Assembly (NCBI RefSeq): GCF_022539315.1
Contig: NC_066313.1
Location: 32,463,059 to 32,527,058 of the forward strand
Origin: Serinus canaria
Taxonomy: Eukaryota > Chordata > Aves > Passeriformes > Fringillidae
Reading direction: 5' to 3'
Length of the DNA stretch: 64,000 nt
Shown here: in pieces, positions 11,260-26,200 of the stretch
Numbering within the stretch: the first letter of the stretch is position 1
Layout of the letters: every line of letters starts with the position of its first letter
Notes under the pieces: generated by a model
Database searches by the model: none
Told to the model about the DNA's origin: nothing
Seen by the model: the letters and a program-made list of their open reading frames with translations, nothing else
Made by a program: the position numbers and the translations under genes

Positions 11260-14200
11260 CTATAATAGGGAGGAAGAAAGCAGAAAAATCAGAAAAAGTG
11301 TATGAAGTGTAATCCTGCTCCTGTTACTTGATGCTGACTGCATCTACAGTTTAAGAATAGTTTAATGACTGCATGAAGGCTATATTTTACCTTGGATTAC
11401 CTAACCTCCCCCTGACATTTTCACACCAGGATGTATTGCTTCATGACTTGATCTGGGAAAGGTCATTAAAAATAGTTGTGGTCCTTTCACATAGAGGTTT
11501 TCAATGCTTTGATGAAAAAGTTGTGCCTGCTAAAAGGCCCATTAATGCTAAATATGCCCATTGCTGGGCATTCTGATGGGTCTCTTGTATATAGACAACT
11601 GAGATGCTGAAGCGTAAAATGGATTGAAACTGTGGAGTTACTGGTATTTTAAATATAGATTGAACTCAAAATTGAATGCCGACAGGAAATGTTGCTATTT
11701 GCAGATGTGAAATACTGGTGCATTAGTAAACTTTTGGAGGTTTTTTTATACCTGAAGACCTATTATAAAGAAGTGAATGTCTCTATGTGGACTTCTTTAT
11801 GATCAAAAAAATCATAGAAAATTTTGATAAAGTGAATCAGAGAGCAAATGCTGGCAAAAGACTGGGAAAAGTGCTTTTATTAACAAGGAGACTTTTTCTG
11901 GCCCATTTATTTGTTGCAGACACCTTCTTGATGGCAAAAAAAATCAAGAAATAGAAGCATCAATGGGAAGTCATTGAAAGTAGTCCCATAATAAATTGTT
12001 ACCACTCAAAAGCTTATTAGATAAAATTGCAGAAATAAGGTGTGACTTTCAACAGGCATTCTTATGTATGAGTACTTCTTGGCTCTTTAAGTTTTCTGAA
12101 ATGTTTATGGTTGCATGATTCTTCAATATTGTTACGGAAATAGAAAACCTAAGTTCAGATTTCAGGTTTATCTAATGCTGGGTCTTTCAGAACTTCTTTG
12201 GAACCCATTTCTTGTTCTGATATATGGCACAGGCCTAACAGTTCTCCCCAGTTACTCAGACAGCATTTCTCCTTGCCTGGTTCCCAAACCCCCACTTAAA
12301 TCCTTTGCATTTCCATGCATTCCATACCAGTTTTTAAGTAGTTGATAATAGTCTGTTAAGCCTTATTTAAATGCTATTTGGAGATGAATGTGTATATGAA
12401 TGTGGGATTCTCTCTCTCTCTCTTTTATTTTTAATTGTCTTGCTGATTTTTTGGTGTATGTTCTTGTGTGTTTCTGATGGACAATGAACTTAGATAGGAG
12501 GTGGCTTTATAAATAACAAAATGGATTGAATTTATTAGTTACTTTATGATTTTACATGAAGGAGAATGCTTTAGAAATAAATATATTTCTGTTAATTTAC
12601 TTTTTTTTTTTTTCCTGTGGAATTTCTCTAGAGATTAATCACATTGACCATTTAGTTTACTTTTGCTTTTTTTTAAAATTCTTCTAAAATTGGTGATGTC
12701 TCTTTGGAATGCTGAAGACTTGAATGTAATCTGCTGCCTGTGAAGAAGTCAGACAACTGTTTGGTGATAATTCAAAAAGTGTGTGCTGTGAGAGCTCAGT
12801 CCAAATTTTGTATTCTATTTTATATCAATGTCTCACATTGACATCTGAATATAAACAGTGCTGTGAAAGAATTGGAATGTTTTCCCAAAAGATGAGATCA
12901 TTACTTATACTATGTTGATAAAGACCACATTATTGCAGCACACTGAGCCTTAATGGTCAGATTCCATCCATTTTATAGAGAAGGGCACAGCACTCTTGTG
13001 GTGGTCAGCATCACTAAACCACTAAATAGGTAATTCCTTGTGTAGGTTACATATGGAAATGTACCTGAATTTCTCTTTAAGACTTTTACTCATGTCCTAG
13101 GAAGTGTCAAGCCCTGGAATGAATACCAGAGAGTATTCTGGCATGGACACATAACCAACACTAGTCAGCAGATCTTGAAGAAGTGACAAGAAGTCTAAGA
13201 GATTATGTAAACACAGCAAAACTTATCTGACAGAGAAAAAGGGTCTTTTTGCTGTTAACAGAGTAATTTGATCCACATTTCCTGGAATGGCAGGATACCC
13301 TTTACACATTCCATGTATAGTAATCGGGAGTCATTATAAATACTCATTGTAAAAAATGTGGTACATTCATATGGGACAAAGTGAATTTAAGTGAAACCCA
13401 TACACATTGGTAAGATAGGTTTAGACCTATTGGCTTCTGGGTCTCATTTCCCTGCTTAAATACTGGAAACCACTCTTTCTAGAGAATATCAGACTGCTGA
13501 AACCTTATGGAGTTCTTTCTATGCTTCCCTAATCTCTCTGTGGGTAAAGTAGTTTCAGGAGTTCTTCTCATTCTCTTGAAAGTAAATTAATTGAAGTTTT
13601 CAAACTTTAGATTAGCCACTTAATGTACCATGATTCTTGAAGAGCAAATCAACTACAAATTCTGTCCTGCTCTTCCATAACTTACTAGAGAGCCACTCTG
13701 GATTTCAAAACCACTCCAGGGATCACAGAACAATAACTTCAGCCACAGAAAACCAAAGTGAGGAGTCCAGAGGGATTGAGAGATGAGGGCTCACTTATCA
13801 TTAGCCAGAAAATAGAGAATGAAAGCCAGAATCTGTTTGTGACTGGAAGTAAAACAGAGCTTTCCTCACCATGTTTACCTGTTCTCACAAAGGCTATCAA
13901 ATTATAGAATAGTAAACCAGCTGTGCTTGACCATACTAATTTGGATTGCCTGACTAGTCATTACTGCTCTGTATAAAAGTTTTGCCTCTTACTGGTCTGG
14001 GAAGTGCCTTCTGGTCTGGTCTAGTCAACCAGAGAAGATGAAAGAAAATTCTCCCAGACACAGGAGGTGGAAAAATTGTTTGACAAGACACAGTGCTGTT
14101 CTCAACAGAAGGCAGGCAGTGCATGTGCCCTGTTTTTCTCATAGGAAGATACTGTTAGTTTCAGTAAGTTTCTTGGAAGCATAGGTTCTCATTCAGAGGT

Positions 14201-17200
14201 CGGGTTGGAAACTCAGGACCTTCATGTCCCAGCACTTTGTTAGTGCCCGTGCATTTCTCTGCATTTGTGATCATATTTGTTATAAAACAACGGTGTTGGA
14301 AAAGTTCTGAGGTTCAGGTTTTTATGCCTGCTCCATTCTGAGTAGCCCAGAAGTCTTGCATTGCCCTGCAGCCATGTAGAGCATGAGTTGCTATCCAAAC
14401 ATGCATGATCTTGAGTTTCCCTCACTACAGCGCTCCCCACCAGCTCCCAGAGATGTCTTCAGTGGGTTTGTTGAAAAAGCTGCTGGGTTGGTTTCTAGAG
14501 AGTTTAAAAAGGGAAAATGAAGGGGCAGAAAGGAATTATTCAGGCTCTAGTTCCAGGAGGAGAGACACCAGTTTTGAATCTCAGTCTGAGCTGGACTTCT
14601 AGAAGAAGCCTAAATCTCAGTGTGAGAGTTTGAATGCAGAATTTATTGGATGGATTCTGGTTTTCTCTTGCTCAGCATACTGGCTACTGGGATTCCCAAC
14701 CTCAGCTGCTTCACTCATCCCGATCCCAGCTTGTGGATTAAATGTCTGGTTCTGGGAAATCTGTGGTCTGATAGTGTGGATGTGGCAATGGTGTGTGCCA
14801 CCACTCCCTTTCTAGTCCACACAGGTGCCTGTATGGAGCTTCTCCTACTATTTGAACAGACATAACAGAAGAGTGCCAAAAGTAAAACCCAACACAACTG
14901 AAAATAGTTCTGTATATCAGTAGATCCATACATTATTTATCCCTGCTTGAATTTTAATGAAGAGAAATGCCATTTACTCATTAGTTTAGAAGCCAAAAAT
15001 ACCCACCACTTACATGTTGACTCTGGGCTGTCTTCTGTTCCAGATACTACATTTTTCTTCCATTTCCAGACAGAAGATATTAAATGTCAGTGTTTGACAG
15101 GCATTTTTTTTTTCCTATAGCAGGAAGTAATGCAGACCAGCAGTTACTGTAAGGGTTGACTGGGATCCAGGTAGAAGGTTCTTATTCATAGACCCACTCT
15201 GTGATATAGTGAAATGAGTTGCAGAACAGTGCAATGTGATATTAAAAGTTTCTAGTCTCACTGTCCAGCCAGGGAGCTGCAGAGGGGTTTAGTTTTGAAG
15301 ACAAGATTGTAGGCTGACAAACCCTTACCCTACTTTGTTGTCTGGTGAGTAGGGAAGAATCAAGTATCTTCCCTGAGAGCATGATGAATATCTCTGTAAA
15401 GTGCATTGCAGACAGTCATGGATAATCTTGCTCTGGATGAAATAAATGACACTATTTTCTTTGTCTTCATTTAGATCAGGATTTTGTATTCTGGCTTCAT
15501 TCCTTATTAGGGTCATTCAGAGGACAGTTACTTAAGGGCATCTGTGCCAGTTCACTGTGCACCAAGAAAATGGCAATGATTTTCCATGGGGCAGTGTGCC
15601 CTGATTTATTTAGCACAGGAGAAGAAACTGTACAGGTAGAAAATTATTCTAAGGGGATGTGATACTTTTGCACAATAAGCTGTATTTTCCTTATGGAAAG
15701 TCAGGCTTACATGACTTTTCACAAGTTGAATGTTTCATTTTTAAAAATCTGTTGTGGGTAAAATAGGCTTGCTAGAGGTAGAAAAGTCTTCTTCCTTCTA
15801 TCTTCAGGCTCAATGTTTCAAGAGAAAGAAAATACATCTGCAATTTCTTTTTATCTTCACAGTAGAAGATCACAGTGTTTTTATTATTTTTGTATATATG
15901 TATATAAGTAGAAAAGTGTTTATTAGGCAAAGCAATGGTGAAGGGATCTAGTAAGTGGGTTTGAATCCACTTGAATCACTGAAACCTTCAAAGGTCTATT
16001 TTTACTTCTGAAATGAAAATTTAAGGCAGGTTTGTATCTAGTACATTCAGCTAATTGAGGGAATATACTTTGTTCTTGAAATTCTACTATTTAGACCTGT
16101 TTTAAACCACTTGGTAACATATTTCATTGAAGCACCCCCTTAAAACACAATTAAAAAGATGATTGTTGTAAATGATGTCATATAAAACTGTCACAGGTTG
16201 GTTCAGGACAAAGAGTGAAGGGGATGAGTCATTCCTGCTCTAGGCTATGATGGAAATATGAAAAAATTAAATATGGAGATTGGGAGCAAAAAGACAGGAC
16301 ATTATAAAAAGCCTGACAAAATAGGTGAAGAAAGGGAATGGAAAGAGCAGGAAAAAGACTGGATAATAGAAAAGAAATGGTAGAATCAGGCTAGGGGGCA
16401 GGGAACAAGGCATTACTATAAATAGCTGATATCTCTTGGGAAGAAGTATCTGTCATCTTGTTATATCTCTACAAATTGACACTTCTATCGCAGTTGCTGT
16501 CACTGATGTTCTGCAAATGCTCCACTGCAAAAAATGTTGAAGACATACGGATGAAAATGTCGTTTTCTAAGTGCAAGTAAGGATACCAAGGTTCTACACC
16601 TAGCTGCTTACAGATCCCAAGTCTTAGCAATGCCCTGAACATTATAGCACAATATTTATTACTCTGGAGTTAATTTTGAAGCCTTGAAATATGAAAGTAT
16701 TGTTTAGAATGAATCTTAACCTTAAGCACTCTCAAGGTCTCCCCCTTGTAAGACAGGGGATTTGGTTGTTTTATACTCCAATAATTCCCATGCTGAATTC
16801 CTCAAATAAAGTTTCAGTGTTATCCAGTGTACTGGAGAAGAAGGTATTGTTCTTCCTGAGAGAAATGTTGCAAGTGAGTACATGTCCTGGATGGAAAAAG
16901 TTGCTTGAATGGAAGCATGGATTTGGTAGTGATGTAATATCTGAGTATTTTACTGTGCAGCCTTGCTGTATTCTTCAGCCTTTTCAATGAAATGAAAAGG
17001 GTGAAGAATATCTTTATTAATAACTCTTCTATGGAATTCAGGTGGCAATGGGTTCTTTTTACATCACATTAGTAGATTAAATATGAAAAAATAAGGCAGT
17101 TCCAAAAGGAGTTTTGCTCCCCAGTGCAGCCTTACTTAAATGTAGTTAATATCTACTGCCAGAATTGGGGAGAAGCTGTATGTGCAGTTAGGTCAGAACT

Positions 17201-20200
17201 CTCATCAAAAAATTTCCATTTGTTACACAATTGCATATTAAAATGGTCTGAAAATTGTCTCCATATTAGGTTTATTAAAGTACTTCTGAATACAGAATGT
17301 TTTGGATCTGACCATTTGATCATGGAGCTTCATATTTCCAGTAAGGAAAGCAAATGAGACAATGAATTTCAGTGTGGGTATTTTGTGATTCAGATCATCA
17401 GCTCATTTCCGCAGACTGTTCTCAAGTCAAATATAGCCTTAAATTTTATTGCTCGGATTTTCAAGTGAGAGGTTTTTTGGTGTTTTTTTTTTTTTCTGGA
17501 TCTGTATTTCTGTCATGTGTACACCTAAAAATATGCCAACCATCCCTTCCTCAATTATTTGCATGATTTCATGTAGTTCTGTTTCAAAATGAAATAGATG
17601 TATAAGCAATTGTTTTTTAATGCTGCTGCTTTCTGCAGGCTTTCAGAAACATAGGATTCTTATTAATTGTTATAAATGTGCTTAAGGTAAATAAAATCAA
17701 TGGAGTAATATTGTATAGATAGTGCATATACATAACTTGTATCAGTTGCCATTATATTTTCTTAACTAGACATCTTTGAAGATATAAAACAAGAATTGAC
17801 AGAATAACAACTATGAAGAGTGTTTTGAGGGACAAAATGGAAGAAAATGAACACTGTCATTTATTATCAGTGAGTTCAAAATGTCTATAAAATTAGAGAA
17901 AATAAACACTGTTGCAGGGTTATGCTGATCATTCTTTTGTTTACTTGAAGTGAGCCTAAATTTCATTAAATTTAAATTATCCTTTTGGATATCTTGAACT
18001 CTGTCTACAGTGTATTTCTGTAGTGCAGCACATTAGAGGGAGAACAGTTTGGACCATTTACATTAAGAAAAGATTGCCAGAGGGAATGAATCCAAATGGC
18101 ACTAAAATAGTAAAGCTCGTAGGAAACTTAGTGTTACAGAAGACAAGTTATTTTGTATTCCAGGCTATGTACTGATCCTAAATGCTATCAAGAAGCTGGA
18201 AGTGAGAGGCTTTAAAAATGCAGCAAAAATACAGATTTAGTACTTAAATTAATTGGAAAAACATGGACATTGTGCTGTAACTTAATCTTTCCTTAACCTT
18301 CTGCATGACTTTTAACTCAAGAAGTAGACTGAATGCTGAAGTAGGTTGAAAATATGTTAGGAGCTTTAATTTTAACTGCTACTGAAATAGAATGTGCAGC
18401 TGCCCAGATATTTGCCACACCTCTCATTGTTGTCTGAGCACATGCCAGCACTACCTGGTCACACTGAGGAGGAAAGTGATGGCCAGTCTCAGAATCTAAA
18501 GCCACTTTCTTGCATATACCAATGCCTTGCCTTCCAAGCCACCACTGGCCAGTGCTCAACATGACATTTCCAGTGTGTCCCACATAGTGGTAAGCATCAT
18601 TCTGGCCTTAGGTACTGAAGAACTAGCACTTTAAAAAGAGGATTGGATTTAGGATCCAACCTTGACCTCCAGCAGCAGTTCCTTGCTATAGGACCTCTCA
18701 TTTTAGCTTGTGAAGACCAAGCTAATGTATTTCTGAAATACTCAGTCTGGTCTCTCCTGTAAGCCCCACACTTGAAAATCAAGCAAATCAAAAGGCTGTA
18801 GAGGAGACATAAAAATTATTTATCTGTTAATATTATAGGGAGCTGTATGGCAAGGAAGCACCTTGGTCCATTAATACAGTTCTTTGTGATGGCCCTCCTG
18901 CTTCCACATCAAAGTGCTCTAGTGGTTCTTTGATTACTTCTCTTCTTGCTATAGGCAGTTTTAATGTTAAACTTCAGTCTTAATGTGGATGAAGATAGGG
19001 GCATAGGAGCACAAAGGTTTAACCAGTTTTCCTATAGCAGTGTGTGTCTCAGATCACTGTGAGTCTGAAAATTTGTCCAAACCTCGTTTCTCTGAGAGCT
19101 GTTCAAGTAGCCTCATGTGCCCCTACTGAAACTTTTTGTGCCTAAATTAGTTCTGTTCTACTGGCACAATTAGGTCTGCCTCAGCTTGCTCATGTAGAAA
19201 CTGGAGGAGATCTGCAAAAGCAGTATTGGGTACCTGGCAGCAATTTTTACTTTCAAAAGCTCTCAGTACTAACTTTAAATACATTTTATTGAATAAAGTC
19301 ACAGCAACAAAAATCTGAGGCACTTTAAGGCAAATATATTCAGGCAAGTGCTGTTTCATAATAGCCTGTTGTGCGTCACTGAGGATTTTCGCCCAAACAT
19401 TCCTTCTAAATGGACTGCAGGCATTATAGGATGGCACTCTGATACCGACCATTAATTCTAAAGATACTTTATTGTTACCTGGGCTAGTTACGCATCCTTG
19501 GCCTTAATATCTCTTCTTTTTTTCTGAGTCCAAAACCTTTTTATCATTTTTCAGGCATATTGACCTTCAATCATGCAGTAAGCATGCCAAATTTGTTCTT
19601 CTTGAGCTAACACAATGTGTCAGTCATGCAGATCTCTTTTCCTCATTCTTATTAGATCAGCTTGTTCTCTGAGATGAGATTTGATGTCCTACTGTTATTT
19701 TCAATGTTCTCACCTCTGTCCCAAAGTCTTTACCTGCAGTCACCCTTCCTGACTTTCAAAATAGACAGCAACCCTTCAGTTTGACATTTTAAAATCTCAT
19801 CAGCCAAATCATGTCTGGAGAAAAGGAAACTAAGTACTTAGAAGGATATACTGGCATGATTGTTCTGTGATAAATGAAACAGCCATTCTCCATGCATTTT
19901 ACATGGCATTATAACATATTCCAGAAAGGCAGTAGTTAGCCACATATTAAAACATTTAAAGATATCTTGGTGGAGTTGTAGTCAATATATGCTTTTTGCA
20001 TGTAATTTAATTATTATAGACAGGGTGAAAGTTGTGTTCACCTGCAAAAATTAGGAAAGGATGTTGAAAGTTTGATGTATTTTCCACTGTTGTAAAGTAT
20101 GATAAATTTTTGGTCTTTATGATATTGAAAATTCCCATTATTCTGGTATTGCTTAATCATTGTAATGTTAAGGAGGCTGTTGAGACCAAAGGTTTTATGC

Positions 20201-23200
20201 AGGTATTTTTGCTTCACTACCATAGTCTATCAATGTGTAACAGCATGTTAAAGTCTTCTACAAACCTAGAACAAATGCACTAAAAACATCATTTTGTTAA
20301 ATCACCAAATCAGAGTGCTATTAAGTTTTCATAGCTGAAGTTTTTATAAAAGAGCAACACTCCAGTTTGGCTCTGTACAACAAATCCACTCAGGTCTGTA
20401 TTCAGGCAGGGATGGGTGGCAGTCTGGGATATAACCCTTATATTTAATAGAGTGCTTGAGGGCATTGGCTAAGCAGGTCACTGGAGTCAGTGGCGGCTTG
20501 TAATTGCCTCTGAGAGCTTCTCCTTTAGAAACTGATCTCGAATGTCATCCCTGCCTCCTGGCTTCTGCTTACCAAGTGTGCAAGAAGCCACATTTCAGGG
20601 CCTTGAAAACAGGTCTCTTGGTCTTTGATGCCCCAACTGCATCTAAGTGAGCAACTTGAATGTGGCCATCAAAGATCACATCCCAGCCAGTCCAGCCCAT
20701 CTTGCTCTTACACAGAAGTAAGAGAGTTACAGTCCTTCCCATGGGAAAATGTAACCCTCCCATGCCAAGTGAGGTGTGTTTTGTGGCACAGTGCAGGGAG
20801 GAGAGCTGAGCCATCCCTCTGGCTGAGGTACCTGTTGCTCAGTAGTAACTGGGAGCTGCTGAGACACTGCACAGGAATAGGATTTATTTAGAACCTGATT
20901 TCTAGGTTTACTTTGTGTACAATAACATTACAGCAACATAACAAGAGCCTTTAAAGTGGGTACTTATCAGCAGGGCAAATAGTGCTGCAAGGAAGGGTTA
21001 AGAGTGTAAATGCTGCATTTCCTTCCAGTGCCAGGAGTGTGAGAACAGTTTTATGATCCTTGTCACTAAACATGTAAGGATTGTGTACTCATTCCTCTAT
21101 TTCCTTCTAATTTTGGAGCTGCTTTGGCTGTGCAAGTTAAATCTAAAATTTAAATTAAAATTGTCTGCTCTTGTATCCTAAAGAATCCCACATTATTTTG
21201 GATTCTTCCTAAAATAATTAAACTCAGAATATTTTTCAAAATACTGGAGTTTAGGCAAAACAAATTAGACTGCTAGACAATAAATATCTTAAGTACTCAT
21301 TACTTTGGTTGCCAGCTTCAGCAGTTATTCTTGGGGCTTCACTGGGCTAAAGTTAGATATCTTTCACTGTGTCTGCAGCTCCTCAGGCCTTTACTTTCCC
21401 CATAGAACCATTACATGTTTGAAAACCCGTGGCAATAGGGGGAAAGAGCTGAAAAGAGGGGACAGAATACGACTTGTTCAATAACTGTGTAAGTGGCCTC
21501 AGCCAGCTGGTCTGAAAGAGCATTTTCATTTGTCCCTGTGAGGGTTCAAGTGGCCAATTCACTTTGTGCAAACTGGATGGTGTTAGAGGAAGTCAAAGAA
21601 AAAAGCATGGCTTTAAAAGTTTGTTCTCTGGTTCATGTTAAAAGGCTATTTTTGAATAAATAAATATTGAATTTTTTGTGTGAAATATAACTGAAAGTAT
21701 TTTGTGCATTCTGCTTGCTTACTGCATTATGCTGTGTTACATAGGAAAACATGACATTTTGCTTCATACTTCATTGATTTGCATGATGCAGGAAGAAAAT
21801 AGAATGAAAACATGGCCAAACTTGTCAGAGTCTAAATTTTGATAATTTTCAGATTTTCTGTAAGAAAAATACTTTCTTCTTAATTCAGATGAGGGACTAT
21901 GATCTGATCCCCCTAAAATATATTTTTTTTTTTTGTTGTTGTTGTAATGTCATGTCACACAGTACAGAGGCAAGCTGAAATGTGCACTGTGGTTCACAGA
22001 TCCTTTTCTGACTGATTCTTTTCTGTGCATTTGCATGGCTTGGTTTTGCATTGGTCTCTTTCTTTTTTTTTCCCCAAGCAAACACACTTTACTTGCTAAC
22101 AGGATACCAGCTGCTGTTCTAATTTAGCACTCAGCCTGTGTCCCAGTTTCACATTTGTGATATGCTAATATAAACTTCACTGAGCTTCTCCAATGCACAT
22201 ACAGTGCAAAGAAATCTTGTTCCTTTTTACTGGGTTTCTTCTTGTTAGAGTCTTGCAACCTCATACTGCCATGAACAAATATCAGTGCTGGAGAGGGATT
22301 TCTACTGCATTTGAAAGCTAATTGACAGTGTTAATCTCTTGTTGTATATATTTCTCTTACAAATAACTATTTTGTTCTATTTTGAAGTGCTTCCTAGAGA
22401 TGGGGAAAGCAACCTGTCATATTGATCTCTAATGTATGTGATTATATGAATATACTTCACTTTCCCTAATTAGCATCTTGGAGATCTGTTAGATTTCATG
22501 TGTAGTATTCAAAATGAATTATCCCTTATAGCTTGCAGACACAACAAAATCATTAAATTCAGTAGAAAGAATCACCAGTATCAATGATTTATCTTTTGCC
22601 CATCTTGTCAAATCATTCTTTTGTGATGCAAGTATATGTAGGCAGGTGGGAAAATATGCAACACACTTTCACTTAATGCCCTTTTGATATGCCTCCTACA
22701 TCTATTCCCAACTTAAAAGCTGTGGCAAAGGATGAAAAAGCTTAAGAGCTCTGAAGTCTGGATGTAAATCTGGCTACAGATTCAGGTTCCCTCCCTTTAT
22801 AAAAATAAATGCTGTGAATTGCCCTTGAAAAGAAATTTTATTTATAGATTTAAAAAACTGATTGCTAATGGCAGGAGTCAGGCAAGAATTCAGTAGTTAA
22901 GGAAGAAATAGATGAGGAAGGGACAAGCTGGGCTCCCAGAGGTCCATGTTCTGCAGTAGGAGGGCTGCAAAATGTCACAACTAGTGGTTGCATGATGGAA
23001 ATGGGAGTAAGACAGGGGGAAAGGAGGACTGTGAAGTTCTACAGTGTGCACTTTAGTGTGACATTTGAGAATGGCCTTCACCTTGGGAACAAATGAGCAG
23101 ATGTGTGATGGGTTGGCCCTGTGTCATCCTACTCCATCTTTCCTACCATGCCTGCAAAAAATGGTGCCAAGTGGCGCTTGTTCGTCTCTGACTGGCGTGC

Positions 23201-26200
23201 GTATGGAACAAGCTGGTGTGGTTTGCCTGCAACATCCCAACCTGCTTTAGTGGGTGGCTTAATACCAAACACAGGCATAAGGGATGTGGGAGGGCCTTTT
23301 GAAGAGCAGTTGTGAGCTGTGAACAGTGATTAAATAGAGGAGAACACTCGGCTTAGCTTCTGCTCTATTTTTTAAATTTTGTTTGTTAAACCATTGTAAG
23401 AAAACTGTGGTGGCAAAACTGGTAAAAAGTGGGAGTTGAGGAGAGGAGTCCAGGAAAAGCTTCCTAAAGGCCAAATCTGTCAATTATATTATTAACATGT
23501 CTTATGTACCCTTCATGAAAAATTGTCAGTTGTTTGGAACTAACAGATGCAATGAAAGGGATGTACAGTTGATGCTTCAGTGAGCCACCATTTTGAAGTA
23601 TTGCAGCAGTCATGAAAATGTCATAACTTTGAAAGAAGTCTCTGAGACCAGAAGGAAAGTGTTAATTATGGGCTAAGATTATGAATGAAAGTTCAAAGAA
23701 ATCTCTGAGTTCAGCTACTTGTACTTCACACCTTGATGCCCAGGGTGCAGAGAGGGGGATGATGCTAAGGTAACACATGCATGCCTAGATTAAATGCTGA
23801 TCCTGAAATCAAATGGGACAAATGATTAAAGGCAAAGGAAGATTACAAAGATCTCCAGGACCAGCTGAGGTGTGGTCAAACTGAATAGACAGCAGAGCAT
23901 CTGAGGAGGAGCAAAAGTTGAAGACCTCTGTATTTAATGCACATGTTTAAGTATGCTCCAGGATTTTATCTCCCTTTGTTTTGCTTTTTTTTAGTAGCAT
24001 GGACATTTGTCTTTGAATTAGTGATCTAGAATCTTTTACTGTAAGTAGTGTAGGGAAGCAGACACTTTTTATGCCTACACATCATATTAAATATGTTCTA
24101 GAAATGCTCATTTCTTTTACCAACCATGAATGGAGCTGACAATGATCCACTCTCCCACTTAGGTGAGAGAAATCCAAACCCATGATCGTAGTACTACAAT
24201 CAAGAAGTTAATTATTTGTTTTTTAAAGAAATGCTGCATTATTTTGTGCTGTTTTAATGTTTTAAGCAGTCATTAAGCAGAATTAAATCTGGCAGGCAGA
24301 GGGCACCCTGTCTTCTTGATGGCAACACTCAAATACATGTAGTCTGCATACAAACCTTTGGGGGGCCTAAACACAAGAAAGCAACATTATTTGTTCTAAA
24401 GATCAAGTTCTCACAATTATATTGCACCTTGTGACTGAGACATTAATTATCTCATCAACCACATTTGGAGTGGTAAGCCCAGGGAAATAGAGAGGACTTC
24501 TGACACCTGCCTCCTGTGAACATCAAGGACTGTTATTGTCAACAGTGAGAGAAAGAAAAGACACCCACTGTGCCAAATACTGTTACCTGTCCCTCTACCA
24601 AAGGGCAGCCTGCAAGGAGCAGGACCCATCTTGTCTTAGAAGTACAGGGTCAATTTATAATATGTGGCTTTTATTAAGAATAGTTTTGTCTAAATGCTAC
24701 AGACATTGTAGGTCTGGCACCTACTGATTCACAGTTTGGTTTCTAATCCATGCCTGTTTGGCCTTTTCTGGAAATTTGTTCATAAATGTAAGAATGAATC
24801 CTGCATTACTGCATATACAAAGACATCACTTGGTGGGTTCAGCCACGGCTGTAAGTGGTCAGACTGGGTAGTTTGAATTTTCATAAGCTTTTGTAATGAT
24901 CACTTCAGTGGACATCTCTCACAAGTTTGCTTTGTCAAGTTGTTGTCACTGAACAAAGTAACAAGCCATGACAAAGTTCTCTGAGCCTGAGATCTGATTG
25001 ATGCTCAGTACACATGGGACTCTGCTTAGTTTCTCTTCAGCAAAGAGAATTTCACAATTATACTACAATATCTTAGACAGACAGACAGTGGATTAGAATA
25101 CATTGCATACAAAAAGAACTTAAAGAAACCTCCACCTGGTGAAAAGACAGTCAAAATGACAAGAAAACAGCTGCAAGAAAATAGGAATTTCTTACACGGA
25201 GTAATTGAGTCATTCACAGGATGGAAATGTAATCACACTTTTAACATTTAACAAGAAGCTTAGAGATTGCAGAATTGACTTGTTTTCTAAGATTAAGAAA
25301 GTTAGTGATTTCTACTGTGTGACTTTAAAAGGAGTATTTTCACAAAACTTTTCTTTTTAATGGAAACTTCAGCAGATCCTTCAGCGAGAAGCACATGAGA
25401 TTCTTAGAAACTGCTATTCAGCCAGGCCCATTCCCTTTGGAGTAGCATGATGGAATTTCTACACTTCAGACAGAGGAGAAATAAATGGGTTTGGGAAAGG
25501 CACACTAGAGATCATACAGTGCTTTATCTGTAGCTGCTGAAAACTTGCAGGGAAATGAAAAGGGTCTGGCTGAAATCTGACTCTGCAGACGCAGAAGTCT
25601 TGGTAAATAGGATGAAGTGGATCAAGCTGAAATAGAGTGCAGGGTTTCCAGTTCTTCTTCCTGCCAAGGGAGAGAGAGACTCTGGATCAGTGATTTGGCA
25701 TTTGTTCATGTGCTTGGTTGAATCAAACTGCTTTGGGATTGATTTGCTTACAGTTTTAAACTTGGGTAGAACAAGTTGTTGGTGGCTTTGTGTGCCCATG
25801 TGTGTGTAGTTTTTGTGTATTTGGTTTTAAAATTTTTTTGGCTGCATTTGGAAAACAAAAGTATGTTACTTTCTATGGTTTCTTTCAAAGTCTTGACCAG
25901 ACAAGACTCTGCAGCCAGGCCTTCCAGGGACATACCAGAGGTCATCTCTGGAAATGTAGGCCAGGACATTTCAACAGAAGGTTTAAAATATTTCTTTGCT
26001 TGTGCATTCCCTCTTCTTAAGACAAGTAACCTGATCTGGCATGTGACTCAACTCTCTGTAATACCTATCTGATCTTTACACCATCCACTTGATTTCACCT
26101 CAGACACATCATCTTGTTACTGTGGCAGAAAATACGACTTGTCATGATTTTTCACTGACCATTATGAGAACAAGAGCAGGGAGCTGGTCCTCATATGACA

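Noticed and set aside
18317..18791. Two adjacent minus-strand frames (88 and 64 codons) nearly abutting
   Set aside because: Neither resembles a known protein or CR1, and there is no poly(A) or splice evidence.
19147..19499. Minus-strand open frame of about 118 codons with protein-like composition
   Set aside because: No family recognised. Several frames of this size occur in the window by chance.
20569..20814. Minus-strand frame containing HLDAVGASKTKRPVFKALK, faintly like ribosomal protein L5 around its LDAGLA...VFGALKGA segment
   Set aside because: The similarity is short, needs gaps and does not continue on either side. A chance match is more likely than a retrocopy.
23060..23330. CpG-containing patch with a frame including KNGAKWRLFVSDWRAYG, considered as an exon
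   Set aside because: No known domain, no clear splice sites, and the CpG cluster is only about 50 bp long.
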